From Flavobacterium defluvii (GTDB taxonomy: Bacteria > Bacteroidota > Bacteroidia > Flavobacteriales > Flavobacteriaceae), in assembly GCF_900129555.1 (NCBI RefSeq), contig NZ_FQWC01000002.1, positions 186,001 to 250,000 of the forward strand: DNA of 64,000 nucleotides, given 5' to 3'. The notes beneath the pieces were generated by a model. That model searched no databases. It saw nothing but the letters and a program-made list of their open reading frames with translations, and was not told the DNA's origin. Below are positions 27,658-37,347 of the stretch, piece by piece. The translations under genes were made by a program, and so were the position numbers. How positions within the stretch are numbered: position 1 is the first letter of the stretch; every line of letters starts with the position of its first letter.

Positions 27658-27674
27658 TTAAAGCTCATTTAAAA

Positions 27675-27710
27675 TAAAAAAACCATCCGCAGCAACGGAT
27701 GGTTTTTTTA
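27675..27710. terminator. bidirectional terminator between TPR and OsmC genes
   Basis: Stem AACCATCCG (27681-27689) and CGGATGGTT (27696-27704), with A- and T-runs on the two sides, serves both convergent genes. Confidence 0.9.
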
Positions 27711-27721
27711 TGTATAAAATA

Positions 27722-28141
27722 TTAGTTTACTAATGATGCCGATAATGTAATTGTTGTATTCAAAAGTTTAGAAATCGGGCAGATTTCCTTTGCCTTTGCA
27801 GCAGTTTTTTCGAATTCTTCTGCAGAAATTGACGGAACCTTTCCTTTTAAATCCAAATGAATTAAGGTTATCGAACCATCTTCAAAAGTTACAGTTGCTT
27901 CAGTTGACAAATCATCAGCAGTAAATCCGGCTTCGTTAAGTAAAAAGCTTAACTGCATTGTAAAACAGCCAGAATGTGCCGCAGCAACTAATTCCTCAGG
28001 ATTTGTTCCAACTCCGTCTGCAAATCGTGTTTTAAACGATAATTGTGCGTTATCTAAAGTAGTACTTTGCGTACTGATAGTTCCTTTTCCTTCCATGCCG
28101 GTTCCTTTCCAGTTGGCATTAGCTTTTCTAGTAAATTTCAT
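27722..28141 (-). CDS. osmC: OsmC family peroxiredoxin
   Basis: The 139-residue protein fits the OsmC/Ohr fold. The two redox cysteines are Cys59 in AAAHSGCFTMQLS and Cys122 in KEICPISKLL, and DGVGTNPEELVAAAH is the typical OsmC lead-in. It would reduce organic and inorganic peroxides. Length and motifs favour OsmC over Ohr. It is monocistronic. The 379-base gap upstream holds repeats rather than a gene. Confidence 0.88.
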   Translation of the reverse strand: MKFTRKANANWKGTGMEGKGTISTQSTTLDNAQLSFKTRFADGVGTNPEELVAAAHSGCFTMQLSFLLNEAGFTADDLSTEATVTFEDGSITLIHLDLKGKVPSISAEEFEKTAAKAKEICPISKLLNTTITLSASLVN

Positions 28142-28284
28142 ATTCTCTAATTTAAAATTAATATTAAATGTTATTTGTTTGAAACGGTAATTAATAGTGG
28201 TAACTCAAATATAATCAATATTTCGCAGAATAGTTTTACGAAATTTAATGAGAATGTTAAGTTTTGGTTTTTGTTGAAAATCGG

Positions 28285-28452
28285 ATTGGGATTTTAACGC
28301 AAAGAACGCCAAGGGTTTGTGTAAAGCTTGCAAAGTTTTTTGTTGTATACAAGTATAAAAGTTCGCAAAGCTGTTATTAAGGCGAAGCTTTGCGGGCTTA
28401 TGTTTTTAAACAACTCTTAATAAATAAATCTTTGCAAACTTTGCGTTAAAAA
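28285..28452. repeat. CGCAAAG/CTTTGCG repeat region
   Basis: Degenerate units such as AACGCAAAGAACGC (28299-28312), GCAAAGTTTT, TTCGCAAAGC, GAAGCTTTGCGGG and ACTTTGCGTTAAA (28438-28450) fill most of the gap between the osmC start and the DUF349 gene end. The first and last units are complementary. No open frame or further signal is seen from 28142 to 28463. Confidence 0.7.
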
Positions 28453-28463
28453 AATAAGCACAA

Positions 28464-28498
28464 AAAAAGGTGTAATGAATAACTCATCACACCTTTTT
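28464..28498 (-). terminator. rho-independent terminator of the DUF349 gene
   Basis: Stem AAAAAGGTGT (28464-28473) and ACACCTTTTT (28489-28498), extended inside by ATGA/TCAT pairing. Confidence 0.85.
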
Positions 28499-28520
28499 GA
28501 ATTTATAAAATTTAAATCTT

Positions 28521-30512
28521 TTATTCCTGATTTAAGTTTCTCAATTGTTTCAGTTTGTCTTTCCAAACTTCCAGACTTTCTTTGTGAATTGCAATGTTTT
28601 TGCGTACTTCTGTTACGATAGAATTCTCTTTTTTAGAATTTTTAGTATTAGCAAAGAACTGTATATTGTTTTCTAGCTGGAAGATTTCATTTTGAACTTC
28701 TTCGATTTTACGCATAATGAAAATTTTCTCATTATCTAATTTGCGTGTATCATTGCTGTCTGATAAAGAATCGATTCTGTTTGAGAAACGCATCATTTCA
28801 GATTCTTTTTTGCTTAAACTTAATTTTTCAAAAAGAGCATCTAAAATTTTATTGAATTTACCTTCAATATGGCGTCTTGAAAAAGGCACTTTTCCATAAC
28901 CTTTCCAGATTTCAATATGTTTTTTGATAGCATCCAGATCTGTTTTATGATCTCCGGTAAGCTGGTAAGCTCTCAAAATATCCAGATAAGCTTTCTTATT
29001 ATCAAAAGCAGCAACCTCGTCTGCATTTTCTTCAGATTTGTGCTCTTTTAATTTATCAAAATAATGGTTGCAGGCATCTTTAAATTCTTTCCAGATTTTA
29101 TCTGAATATTTTTTAGGAACGTGACCAATCTGTTTCCATTCTTCCTGAATTTGTTTCATTATTGGCGTAGTAGATGCAAAATCAGTACTTTCCTGTAGTT
29201 CTTTGGCTTTAGCTACAAGAGCCATTTTTTTGTTTAAATTATCGTTTTGATCCTTTTTAATGTCTTTGTAAAAAGAATTTTTAAAAGCATTAAAATTTCT
29301 AACAGCAGTTTTAAATGCTGCCCAGGTTTCTTCATTAACCTCAGCAGGAACTTTTCCGGCAGCAAAAAACTCATTTCTTAAAGTTTCAACTTTCTGAATC
29401 TGAACCAGCCATTGAGAGTGAGAATTTACTTTTTCAGTTCCTAAATCTTCAATTTTAGCTATAATTTCTTTTTTAGCTTCAAGATTCTGCTGTTCATTTG
29501 CTCTTTGGTTTTCAAATAAAAGTTCTCTTTTATCGTGAATTTTTTTAGTCAGTTCACTAAATTTATTCCAGATTGAATCACGATGTTCTTTAGAAACAGG
29601 ACCAATATCTTCCTTCCAAAGTCTGTGTAAATCCTGTAGCTCACGGAAAGCTTTGCTTACATCGGCTTCATTTACAAGTTCTTCAACTCTGGCAATGATT
29701 TTTTGTTTTTGCTCAAGATTATGTTTGAAATCTAAATCTCTTGCTTCGCGGTCTAAATGCAGGTAATCATAGAAATTTTCTACATGAAAATGGTAATTAT
29801 TCCAAACATGATTGTACTTGTCTTTTGGAATCGCTCCGGCATTTTTCCATCTTTCTCTCAAATCATTAAAATGTTTAAGAGTGTCTTTTATGTTCGCCTG
29901 CGGATTTATTAGTTCTTTTAACTCTTCAACAATAGCAAGTCTGTTTTCTAAATTCGTTTTTAGATTAGTCTGCAAATGTTTAAAATGAGCATTTCTTTTT
30001 TCTCTAAAAATATTATAATATTCATCAAATTTAGATTTCAAAGGAGAGTGATACTCAAATTCTTCATTTGGGTCTTCTTTAGAAGCATTAAATTCTTCTC
30101 TTTTTTCATCTAAAAGATGGTTGTATTTCAGTAAAAATGATTTTTTTATTTCCTCAATATGATCTTTTACAGACATAGTTTTATCTGTATTGACCAATTT
30201 TTTTAGTTCATCTACAAGTGCATCCAAAGCAAAAGTATCATAATCCTTCATAGGAATATCATGACGCTCTTTTAGCGTTTCATCTTCACTTTCTTCGGCG
30301 TTTGAATTTGTTATAGCATCTAATGCAGTTTGATGATCAGTTTCATCAGTTTTAGCTGTTTCTTCAGCTTCTGTTTCAGTTTTAGAAACAGGAGTTTCAG
30401 TTACAGTTTCAGATTCTGTAACTTCTGCTGCATTATTTTCTGTAGAATCACTTATATCGATTCCTAATTTTCCGTCTGCTTCTTGCAGGTTATCATTCTT
30501 TTCTTCTAACAT
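28521..30512 (-). CDS. DUF349 domain-containing coiled-coil protein
   Basis: The 663-residue soluble protein begins with a long acidic, Thr/Glu-rich low-complexity region (1-85). From about 90 onward there are at least five tandem DUF349-type repeats, recognised by the recurring W-K-x-I/A-G-x-V/I-P motif (for example RWKNAGAIPKDKYNHVWNNY, EWKQIGHVPKKYSDKIWKEF). The C-terminal 80 residues are a coiled coil. The family is conserved in Bacteroidota; the role is unknown. A good promoter precedes it (30547-30577). Confidence 0.88.
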   Translation of the reverse strand: MLEEKNDNLQEADGKLGIDISDSTENNAAEVTESETVTETPVSKTETEAEETAKTDETDHQTALDAITNSNAEESEDETLKERHDIPMKDYDTFALDALVDELKKLVNTDKTMSVKDHIEEIKKSFLLKYNHLLDEKREEFNASKEDPNEEFEYHSPLKSKFDEYYNIFREKRNAHFKHLQTNLKTNLENRLAIVEELKELINPQANIKDTLKHFNDLRERWKNAGAIPKDKYNHVWNNYHFHVENFYDYLHLDREARDLDFKHNLEQKQKIIARVEELVNEADVSKAFRELQDLHRLWKEDIGPVSKEHRDSIWNKFSELTKKIHDKRELLFENQRANEQQNLEAKKEIIAKIEDLGTEKVNSHSQWLVQIQKVETLRNEFFAAGKVPAEVNEETWAAFKTAVRNFNAFKNSFYKDIKKDQNDNLNKKMALVAKAKELQESTDFASTTPIMKQIQEEWKQIGHVPKKYSDKIWKEFKDACNHYFDKLKEHKSEENADEVAAFDNKKAYLDILRAYQLTGDHKTDLDAIKKHIEIWKGYGKVPFSRRHIEGKFNKILDALFEKLSLSKKESEMMRFSNRIDSLSDSNDTRKLDNEKIFIMRKIEEVQNEIFQLENNIQFFANTKNSKKENSIVTEVRKNIAIHKESLEVWKDKLKQLRNLNQE

Positions 30513-30546
30513 CTTAAATGTATAAGGTTTTTACTTTAAACAGTGC

Positions 30547-30577
30547 GAAAGATAGTAAAGGTGTTTCTAAATACAAA
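30547..30577 (-). promoter_or_regulatory. promoter of the DUF349 gene
   Basis: On the minus strand TTTG (30577-30574) is followed after 19 bases by TATCTTTC (30554-30547), one base off the -7 consensus. The spacing is ideal. Initiation would be near 30542, about 30 bases before the ATG. Confidence 0.55.
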
Positions 30578-30757
30578 ATAAATCGTTTATTTCTACTGTA
30601 TTTTACGATGAAATTCTTATTCTTCACACTCGTTTACACATTTCATATATTAATTTTATAAATTGTTTGAAAGATATAAAAATTCTGATTTCCTATTTTT
30701 TTTTAGAAAAAAGAAATCAAATTGATGGCCAAAAGCCGAAAGTTCTTCATTTTAATT

Positions 30758-31519
30758 CTAAAATAAAATCAGCATGCCTACTTCAATACCAAAATTATAG
30801 GTTTTATGATTTCCAAAAGCAACACTCGGATGAATATATGCCAGATCATTTGGAGTTATTTTTCGTCCAAATTCAACAAAAGCATTGTTTGGAAAACCTT
30901 TATTGACATCATTGTATCTAAAAGCGGCATCGGCCGCAACCCAATTCTTTCCGAAAAGGTACATAAAATAATTTTCAAATGAAGTAATACTAACTCTGCT
31001 TCTGTTGCTTGATCCTGCAAAACTGCTTTGATTTTCAAAAGAACTTATCCATAAAAGCTTATTTGTAATCAAATATTTTCCAAAGAATACGGCAGGAGCA
31101 AAGACCCACTTTCCGGATCCCAGTGCAGGATCAACAGCTGAATTTGATATAACACGGCCACGCAAAGCAACTCCGCCATTTTTATGGTCTAAATATGGAA
31201 TATAGCTAATACCTGCACCCACATCACCAAGACCGGTTTTATTAATTGAAGAAGTATTTGTTGATATTAAAGGAAGATCAACTCTTAAATTCCAGGCTTT
31301 ATTACCAATAGGATGAAGAAAACGAATTTGAGTTGTATTATACGATCCGGAATCAGTATCTAAATATTCATTAAAAAGCAAAATTGTTTTTAGATAATAA
31401 TGATATCGGGCTTCTTCATACACAGTCTTTGCAGTCTCATTTGTATTTTGAGATTCCTGAGCTGTCGAAGCAAGTGAAATAAAAAATAAAATACAAAAGT
31501 TAAGTGTTGATTTTGTCAT
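30758..31519 (-). CDS. predicted outer-membrane beta-barrel protein
   Basis: The 253-residue protein has a signal peptide ending STAQ (about 1-20). The rest alternates polar and hydrophobic residues in strands (RFLHPIGNKAWNLRVDLPLIS, GLGDVGAGISYIPYLD, GVALRGRVISN) and ends with a strand terminating in LILF, the C-terminal aromatic typical of outer-membrane barrels. It resembles small transporter-like barrels, but no substrate can be assigned. Monocistronic. Confidence 0.65.
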   Translation of the reverse strand: MTKSTLNFCILFFISLASTAQESQNTNETAKTVYEEARYHYYLKTILLFNEYLDTDSGSYNTTQIRFLHPIGNKAWNLRVDLPLISTNTSSINKTGLGDVGAGISYIPYLDHKNGGVALRGRVISNSAVDPALGSGKWVFAPAVFFGKYLITNKLLWISSFENQSSFAGSSNRSRVSITSFENYFMYLFGKNWVAADAAFRYNDVNKGFPNNAFVEFGRKITPNDLAYIHPSVAFGNHKTYNFGIEVGMLILF

Positions 31520-31582
31520 AACTATCTACAAATGAGTAGACTAATTTACGAAAATTACTTTAATTTTTGATTTTTAGCTTTT

Positions 31583-32332
31583 TTATTTGTTCCAGATTTT
31601 CCAGGCTTTTTCTGCCTGAAAAATAAGCATGTCATATCCGTTTTTAATTACAGCCCCTTTTTCTTTGGCATTTTTAAGAAATTGAGTTTCTGCAGGATTG
31701 TAAATCAAATCGTAAGCGATATGTTTTTCTGTAAAAAACTCGTAAGGAAGATCAGGACAAGCCTCAATATTTGGACTTGTACCAACAGGAGTACAGTTAA
31801 CTATAATTTGAAAATTGTCAAACGTAGTCGCGTTAATCAAATTATAATCGATAATATTTTCTTTGGCTTCTCTTGAAACAAAAGTATAAGGGATATTTAA
31901 TTCGTCAAGTGCAAAGGCGACACCTTTTGACGCTCCGCCCGTTCCAAGAATCAGAGCTTTTTTATGGTGCGGTTCTAATAATGGTTTTAATGATTTTTTA
32001 AAGCCGTAATAATCGGTGTTGTAACCTTTTAATTTCCCTTTTTTGGTAAATTTAATAGTGTTTACAGCACCAATTAAAGCTGCTTTTTTTGATAATTTAT
32101 CTAAAAAAGGAATTACCTGCTCTTTGTAAGGAATCGTAACGTTTAAACCTTTCAAATCTGGATTGTTTTTAAGTAATCCGGTAAAATGGCTGATTTCAGA
32201 AATATCAAAATTCTCATAGCTGTTACCAGCGAAAATTTCGTCGTTAAATTTTTCTGTAAAATAACCTTTTGAAAATGAGTAACTAATATTACGGCCCAAT
32301 AAGCCAAAACGCCTTTTTAAAATATCAATCAT
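31583..32332 (-). CDS. aroE: shikimate dehydrogenase
   Basis: Reduces 3-dehydroshikimate with NADPH in the chorismate pathway. The 249-residue protein has shikimate-binding ISYSFSKGYF at 16-25, the catalytic Lys70 in NVTIPYK, Asp107 in NTDYYGF, and the NADPH loop GTGGASKG at 130-137. Its ATG shares one base with the TAA of the upstream TPR gene (TAATG), indicating translational coupling. Confidence 0.95.
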   Translation of the reverse strand: MIDILKRRFGLLGRNISYSFSKGYFTEKFNDEIFAGNSYENFDISEISHFTGLLKNNPDLKGLNVTIPYKEQVIPFLDKLSKKAALIGAVNTIKFTKKGKLKGYNTDYYGFKKSLKPLLEPHHKKALILGTGGASKGVAFALDELNIPYTFVSREAKENIIDYNLINATTFDNFQIIVNCTPVGTSPNIEACPDLPYEFFTEKHIAYDLIYNPAETQFLKNAKEKGAVIKNGYDMLIFQAEKAWKIWNK

Positions 32333-33726
32333 TATTTTCTGTGTTTTTCGATATAATTTCTAACTGTTTTTTTTGTCCAGACTACAGGAAACAAATCTTC
32401 GATAAGAATATAATTATCAAAGTTCAGGCGCAAACCATTGCTTAAATGGAATTTTGCTTTTGTATTGTCCTGAATCATAAAATACAATCCTGCTAAACGA
32501 TATTCGATTTCGTTTTCTTCCGGAAAATATTCTGAAGCCTGAAGTAAGGTTTGAATAGCACTTTCGAATTCACCAAGAAACTGAAGAATATCAACCCAAA
32601 ACAACCACGTATCAAGAGCATAATCTCCAAATTCAACTGCTTTTCTGTATCCAAATTCAGCTTCTTCAAAAAAGTTCATTTGTTTGTTGATCGTAGCATA
32701 TCGTTTCCAATACATACGATTTTGATTGTCGATTGCTAATGCTTTGTTGACAAAAAACAATGCCTTTTGAAAGTTTTTCTGGCGAACATGAAAATCAGTA
32801 ATCGCAATCCAGCCTTTGTCTAAAAGCGGATCTTCGTGAACAGTCTGGTTGTAGTATTGAAGTGCTTTTACAGCATTTCCCAGTTTTTCATAACATTTAC
32901 CGATGCGTAACAAAGCATACGAAGTTGCATCGTCTAATTCAATTGTACGATTGTAGCTTTCAATAGCTTCATTATACTTTTTAAGACGTTCGTAAGCCTT
33001 TGCTTTTTCCATAAATGCACCCAAAAACTCATCGTCAATTAAAGTTGCATAATCAAAAGCACGAATCGCATTTTCATATTCTTTTACGCCATAATGCAAT
33101 CTCCCAAGCTGATGCCAGGCGATTTCACTATATGGGTTTTTGTTGATATACTCGTTTAAATACACGATCGCTTCCTGATTTTGATCTAAAAATTCAAAAC
33201 AGTAAACTACGTTATACAAGGCAGATTGATCTTCTAAATCTTCTTCCAGACATTTAATGAAGCTTTCTTTTGCCAGTTCAAGATTATCCATAAAAAGATA
33301 TTCCATTCCAATCAAGTTGTACACATCGGCGTAGTCATCAGTATATTGCAGGGCAATTTTAAGTAATTCTACCGCTTTTTCGTGCTGATCTCTTTTAGAG
33401 CAGATATTGGCTTTCTGGATATAAATTTCCTCGTTATTCGGTTCGATTGCATACAACTCGTTTAAAAGCTTCTCAGCAATTTCAAGTTTGTCTTCGTAAA
33501 CCAGCATTTCTACTTGTACTAATTTTAAGCCTGTAGATTTTGGGTGTTGGTCTAATGCAAGTTTTAAGGCCTTTTTTGCTAAATTAGCCTTACCTATATC
33601 TAAATAATGAAGAATAATTTCTTCAAATTCTTCAGAATCAAAAAAGAGTACTTTGTTAGTTTTTAACATCGACTCAAATTTTGATAAGGATAGGTTATAA
33701 TCTTCTTCTTCGTTGCTTAATTGCAT
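32332..33726 (-). CDS. cytoplasmic tetratricopeptide repeat protein
   Basis: The 464-residue protein lacks a signal peptide and consists of about a dozen TPR units. Clear ones are NNEEIYIQKANICSKRDQHE, DYADVYNLIGMEYLFMDNLE and SEIAWHQLGRLHYGVKEYEN. It is coupled to aroE by a one-base overlap, an arrangement I believe is conserved in flavobacteria although no functional link to aromatic synthesis is evident. Likely a protein-interaction scaffold. Confidence 0.85.
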   Translation of the reverse strand: MQLSNEEEDYNLSLSKFESMLKTNKVLFFDSEEFEEIILHYLDIGKANLAKKALKLALDQHPKSTGLKLVQVEMLVYEDKLEIAEKLLNELYAIEPNNEEIYIQKANICSKRDQHEKAVELLKIALQYTDDYADVYNLIGMEYLFMDNLELAKESFIKCLEEDLEDQSALYNVVYCFEFLDQNQEAIVYLNEYINKNPYSEIAWHQLGRLHYGVKEYENAIRAFDYATLIDDEFLGAFMEKAKAYERLKKYNEAIESYNRTIELDDATSYALLRIGKCYEKLGNAVKALQYYNQTVHEDPLLDKGWIAITDFHVRQKNFQKALFFVNKALAIDNQNRMYWKRYATINKQMNFFEEAEFGYRKAVEFGDYALDTWLFWVDILQFLGEFESAIQTLLQASEYFPEENEIEYRLAGLYFMIQDNTKAKFHLSNGLRLNFDNYILIEDLFPVVWTKKTVRNYIEKHRK

Positions 33727-33894
33727 ACTCTGTTTTATTTGAAATTAGCCTGTTATAAATTTAGGCAACGTTATAATTGATGTGCGGAAGGCTAATTAAT
33801 TGTTTTGAACAATTTAATTAACAATAATGACAGAACTTTTATTCTGTTTTTAAGTTTAATCTTTTGATTTTTAAAAGATTAATTAGGTTAATAA

Positions 33895-35088
33895 CTATGT
33901 ATTTTTCTTTTTAAGAATTTCGTCCATAACTTCTAAAATTATAGAGCAGCCTTCCTTTATTTCTTTTTCAGAAATGGTTAATGGCGGCGTTATCCGGATG
34001 GCGCATCCCTCAAACAAAAGCCAGAACAATATTAAACCTTTATCCTGACAATTTAAAATAACCTCATTCGTAATATCTGCCGATTCGGTCATGGCTGCCA
34101 GCATTAATCCTTTTCCTCTAACTTCCTTTATCAAAGGATGTACCAAAAGCGATCTGAACAGTTTTTCCTTTTCAAGTGCTTCCTGCATTAAATTTGTTTC
34201 AGTTAATTCCTGCAAAGTAGCTAAACAGGCTGACGCAATGACAGGATGTCCTCCAAAAGTGGTGATGTGTCCCAGTTTTGGATTTTCAGTCAAAAGATCC
34301 ATTTTTTCTGCCGAAGCTGTAAAAGCGCCAACGGGCATTCCGCCTCCCATACCTTTTCCCATAACCACAATGTCCGGAACTACATCGTAATTTTGAAACC
34401 CGAATAGTTTTCCGGTTCTTCCAAAACCAGGCTGAATTTCATCAACAATCATTAATGCTCCAACTTCATCACAGCGTTTGCGGACTTTTTGCAGAAAATT
34501 GTTTTCCGGCTGAATAAATCCGGCACCGCCCTGAATGGTTTCTAAAAGAATAGCTGCGGTTCTGGTTGTTATTTTCTCCAGATCGGCTTCGTTGTTAAAG
34601 GTAATAAAATCAACATCAGGAAGCAAAGGACGAAAAGCTTGTTTTCTTTCTTCAAATCCCATAACGCTCATAGAACCCATTGTGTTTCCGTGATATGCGT
34701 TATGGCACGAAATAAGCTGACTGCGTCCTGTTGTCCTTTTGGCTAACTTTAAAGCACCTTCAATTGCTTCTGTTCCTGAATTTACTAAATATGTTTTATT
34801 TAGAGATTCGGGTAGGAGCGAAGCCATTAATTTACAGTATTGAACAGCTGGACTTTGCGAATATTCTCCGTAAACCATTACGTGCGAATATTTGTCTAAC
34901 TGATCTTTTATTGCCTGATTTACTCTAGGATGCTGATGCCCAAGCGTACAAGCCGAAACTCCGGCAACAAAATCTAAATATTTTTTATCGTTTGTGTCGT
35001 ATATGTAAGATCCAATGGCGTGCGAAACTTCCATTCCTAAAGGGTAAGGAGAAGTTTGTGCCTGATATTTTATAAAATCTGGGTTCAT
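33895..35088 (-). CDS. class III PLP aminotransferase
   Basis: A 397-residue fold-type I aminotransferase of the acetylornithine/ornithine class. Lys245 in VMGKGMGGGMP binds PLP; NSGTEAIEGALKLA at 103-116 binds the phosphate; DEIQPGFGRTG from Asp216 is the class III signature. The donor may be acetylornithine, ornithine, or another omega-amino acid; no arginine-pathway genes are adjacent, so I leave it unnamed. It is flanked by repeats on its upstream side and followed by a weak hairpin at 33853-33880. Confidence 0.85.
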   Translation of the reverse strand: MNPDFIKYQAQTSPYPLGMEVSHAIGSYIYDTNDKKYLDFVAGVSACTLGHQHPRVNQAIKDQLDKYSHVMVYGEYSQSPAVQYCKLMASLLPESLNKTYLVNSGTEAIEGALKLAKRTTGRSQLISCHNAYHGNTMGSMSVMGFEERKQAFRPLLPDVDFITFNNEADLEKITTRTAAILLETIQGGAGFIQPENNFLQKVRKRCDEVGALMIVDEIQPGFGRTGKLFGFQNYDVVPDIVVMGKGMGGGMPVGAFTASAEKMDLLTENPKLGHITTFGGHPVIASACLATLQELTETNLMQEALEKEKLFRSLLVHPLIKEVRGKGLMLAAMTESADITNEVILNCQDKGLILFWLLFEGCAIRITPPLTISEKEIKEGCSIILEVMDEILKKKNT

Positions 35089-35093
35089 TTTTT

Positions 35094-35132
35094 TTAAAGG
35101 TTCAAAGTGACAAAGGTACTAAGGTTCTGAGA
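35094..35132. repeat. 8-base-unit array upstream of the aminotransferase gene
   Basis: On the minus strand the sequence reads CTCAGAAC, CTTAGTAC, CTTTGTCA, CTTTGAAC, CTTT. It mixes CTTAG- and CTTTG-type units in one array, which ties the two intergenic families together. Further CGCAAAG-type units follow to about 35262. Confidence 0.8.
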
Positions 35133-35321
35133 TTTTTGTTCCTGACTCTGAAAACTGTGCTTAAAAACCGCAACTAATTTTAACGCAAAGATCCCAAAGA
35201 TTTACGCAAAGTTTGTAAGGTTAAAATTAAGGTTGCATTGTTAATGCAAAGATCTCAAAGCTGAAACTGAAAATTAAAATGTGTTTTTAAGTTTCTGGTT
35301 TCTAAAAATTGAGACTGAAAA

Positions 35322-37007
35322 CTATTTCTTAGTTTTTGCAGCCGAAGTATCTGCTTTCACAGCTGGTTTTTTCTTGTCGTAATTCAAAGTCTCTTTCCTG
35401 ACTTTTAGCGGAACATTTTTATCTTTTTCTTCCTGTTCTTTTCCTTCTTTGATTAATTTGTCATTCATTTCATTTTCTTCGGCAGAAAAAATATCATCTT
35501 TTGATTTTATTCTTTCATCGCCGCGCCATACAAAACCACGCAGTTTTCGTGCGTTTTCCGGTAGATCTTCTTCGGGGAAAATATCTCCGTCGACACGGTT
35601 AAAAAATGTAATAGTTTCTACGGCATTATTCTCAAGAATAAGATTTATTTTACTGCTGACATTTTTATTAATTCCTATCAATTCATTTGCGTCGTTCCGC
35701 ATAAAATAAACGACTTCGGTATTCTTAACGACATCAACATCGTGGAGTTTTCCTTCTTTAAATTTTCCGAATAAATTGAGTCCCTTGACCTGATTGTATC
35801 CGGTTCCGAGAGTATCTTTAGAAATTAAAAAAGTATTATTTATAACTTTTAAAGAATCTAATTTTCTCGTATTATTATCACCAATTAAATGCATTACATC
35901 ACCCGTAATTTGACTGTCACCATTCCAAAGAATCGGATTTCCAATCAGTTTTGTTAAAGCAGTTTTAGAATTTGAATGAATCGAATCACATTTTCCGCTC
36001 ATATCCGTTTTATAAAAACGAACATTTTTAAAAGCTCTTAAAATACGTTCGCCTTCTTTTCCGGTAACCATTAATTTTTGTCCGTGAATGTAAACCGAAT
36101 CATTTTCAACTAAATTAATAGCAACTGCTCGTTTGGTTACAAACATAGAATCTTTTAGTTTGTAAATTTCGGCATAATGCCCTTTTACAAGCCCTTTATT
36201 AATAGAATCGGTGATTTTTACATTTCGCGTTGCCGAAGCAAATTCGGTATTTCTGTTATAAAACAAACTATCACCTTCAATGAGTCGGTCGTCGTATTTT
36301 ATATACGATTTCCGTAAAAAGTGAGCGAGGTTTTTCTTGGTATCATAAAAACCTCTTTCAGTATAAATGTAATTGGCTTTACTTGTAATGGTCGATGGGC
36401 CAAGTAAATAAGTATGCCCGGAATTACTGTAATAATCTAAATGATTTGATTTAATAACGTATTTTGGATTCGTAATCGTAACCTCTGTCAAAAACTGAAA
36501 CTTTTTCTCAGTAACAAAATATTTACCGGATTTACTTACCAAAGTATTGTCTTTATTAACAATTGTTCCTTTTGTATTATAAAAAACTTCCTGAGTATTT
36601 CGGTCAAAATTAATCGTGTCCGTTTGCAAAGTTGCATCTGGTGAAGTCATAACAGCATTTCCAGTTGCAAAAGCTTTTTTCATATTCCCGTTGTATTCAG
36701 CATATTTACTGTTGAGAAACAACGTATCACCTTGTACTAATTGCACGTTTCCAAAAGCTTTTAAGTAGTTCTCTTTTTGAAAATAATACGCTTTATTGCA
36801 GGTAAGAACTACTCCGTCGTGATTTACTTTTACATTTCCTGTAAGCAAAACGGCGTCTGGTGCAGTTTCCTGATCAACATCAAGGTAGTCAGAATGTTCT
36901 ATGTTGATTTTTTTTGGTGCCTGTGCATTTTTTTTAGGTGCTTGCGCAGAAATGATTTGAACACTTAATAAAAGCAGACAAGATATAAAAAAGAGTAATT
37001 TCTTCAA
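35322..37007 (-). CDS. OstA-like (LptA/LptD N-terminal domain) protein
   Basis: The 561-residue exported protein has a signal peptide at 1-21 (LLFFISCLLLLSVQIISAQ) and repeated OstA beta-jellyroll segments such as VLLTGNVKVNHDGVVLTCNKA, LKAFGNVQLVQGDTLFLNSK and AFATGNAVMTSPDATLQTD. These bind lipopolysaccharide in the periplasmic bridge. It is much longer than LptA (about 185), and the last 60 residues are Lys/Glu-rich. The start codon is TTG at 37007: an in-frame TGA lies 15 bases upstream and no ATG precedes the signal peptide. Confidence 0.82.
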   Translation of the reverse strand: MKKLLFFISCLLLLSVQIISAQAPKKNAQAPKKINIEHSDYLDVDQETAPDAVLLTGNVKVNHDGVVLTCNKAYYFQKENYLKAFGNVQLVQGDTLFLNSKYAEYNGNMKKAFATGNAVMTSPDATLQTDTINFDRNTQEVFYNTKGTIVNKDNTLVSKSGKYFVTEKKFQFLTEVTITNPKYVIKSNHLDYYSNSGHTYLLGPSTITSKANYIYTERGFYDTKKNLAHFLRKSYIKYDDRLIEGDSLFYNRNTEFASATRNVKITDSINKGLVKGHYAEIYKLKDSMFVTKRAVAINLVENDSVYIHGQKLMVTGKEGERILRAFKNVRFYKTDMSGKCDSIHSNSKTALTKLIGNPILWNGDSQITGDVMHLIGDNNTRKLDSLKVINNTFLISKDTLGTGYNQVKGLNLFGKFKEGKLHDVDVVKNTEVVYFMRNDANELIGINKNVSSKINLILENNAVETITFFNRVDGDIFPEEDLPENARKLRGFVWRGDERIKSKDDIFSAEENEMNDKLIKEGKEQEEKDKNVPLKVRKETLNYDKKKPAVKADTSAAKTKK

Positions 37008-37023
37008 GTGATTAAATTTTTGT

Positions 37024-37031
37024 CAAATTTA
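37024..37031 (-). promoter_or_regulatory. -7 box (TAAATTTG) of the OstA-like gene
   Basis: An exact TAnnTTTG match 16 bases before the TTG start codon; no clear -33 element. Confidence 0.45.
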
Positions 37032-37084
37032 TAAAAAAGGATAGAACCTTAGATTGTTATTAGCATTAATTTATGTGTTTATTT

Positions 37085-37180
37085 TTTAAGGAGCAAAGGT
37101 TCAGAGGAGCAGAGGTTCAAAGTTTTTTTAGATTATTTTAAAAGCTTTGCCTCTTTGCAACTTTGTAACTTTGCATCTTA
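37085..37180. repeat. inverted pair of CTTTG-type 8-base-unit arrays
   Basis: Minus-strand array near 37094-37125 (CTTTGAAC, CTCTGCTC, CTCTGAAC, CTTTGCTC) faces a plus-strand array at 37148-37180 (CTCTTTG, CAACTTTG, TAACTTTG, CATCTTA). The two can pair as a hairpin. The rest of the 340-base gap (37181-37347) shows no gene; a TTTG-N23-TACGTTTA pair near 37302-37336 may be the alpha-amylase promoter. Confidence 0.75.
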
Positions 37181-37347
37181 AATTTATCAACAAAACTGAG
37201 AACTCTTTCGTTGTAGTTAACGGTTTCGCTGTTGCAAAAAGACAAATTAAAGCCCGTTGCTTTTGAGTTTTAAAAAATAGACTAAATTTAGAAATTGGAT
37301 TTGGTTTTCTGATTCCATAAAATAAATACGTTTAGATTTAAAAAACT

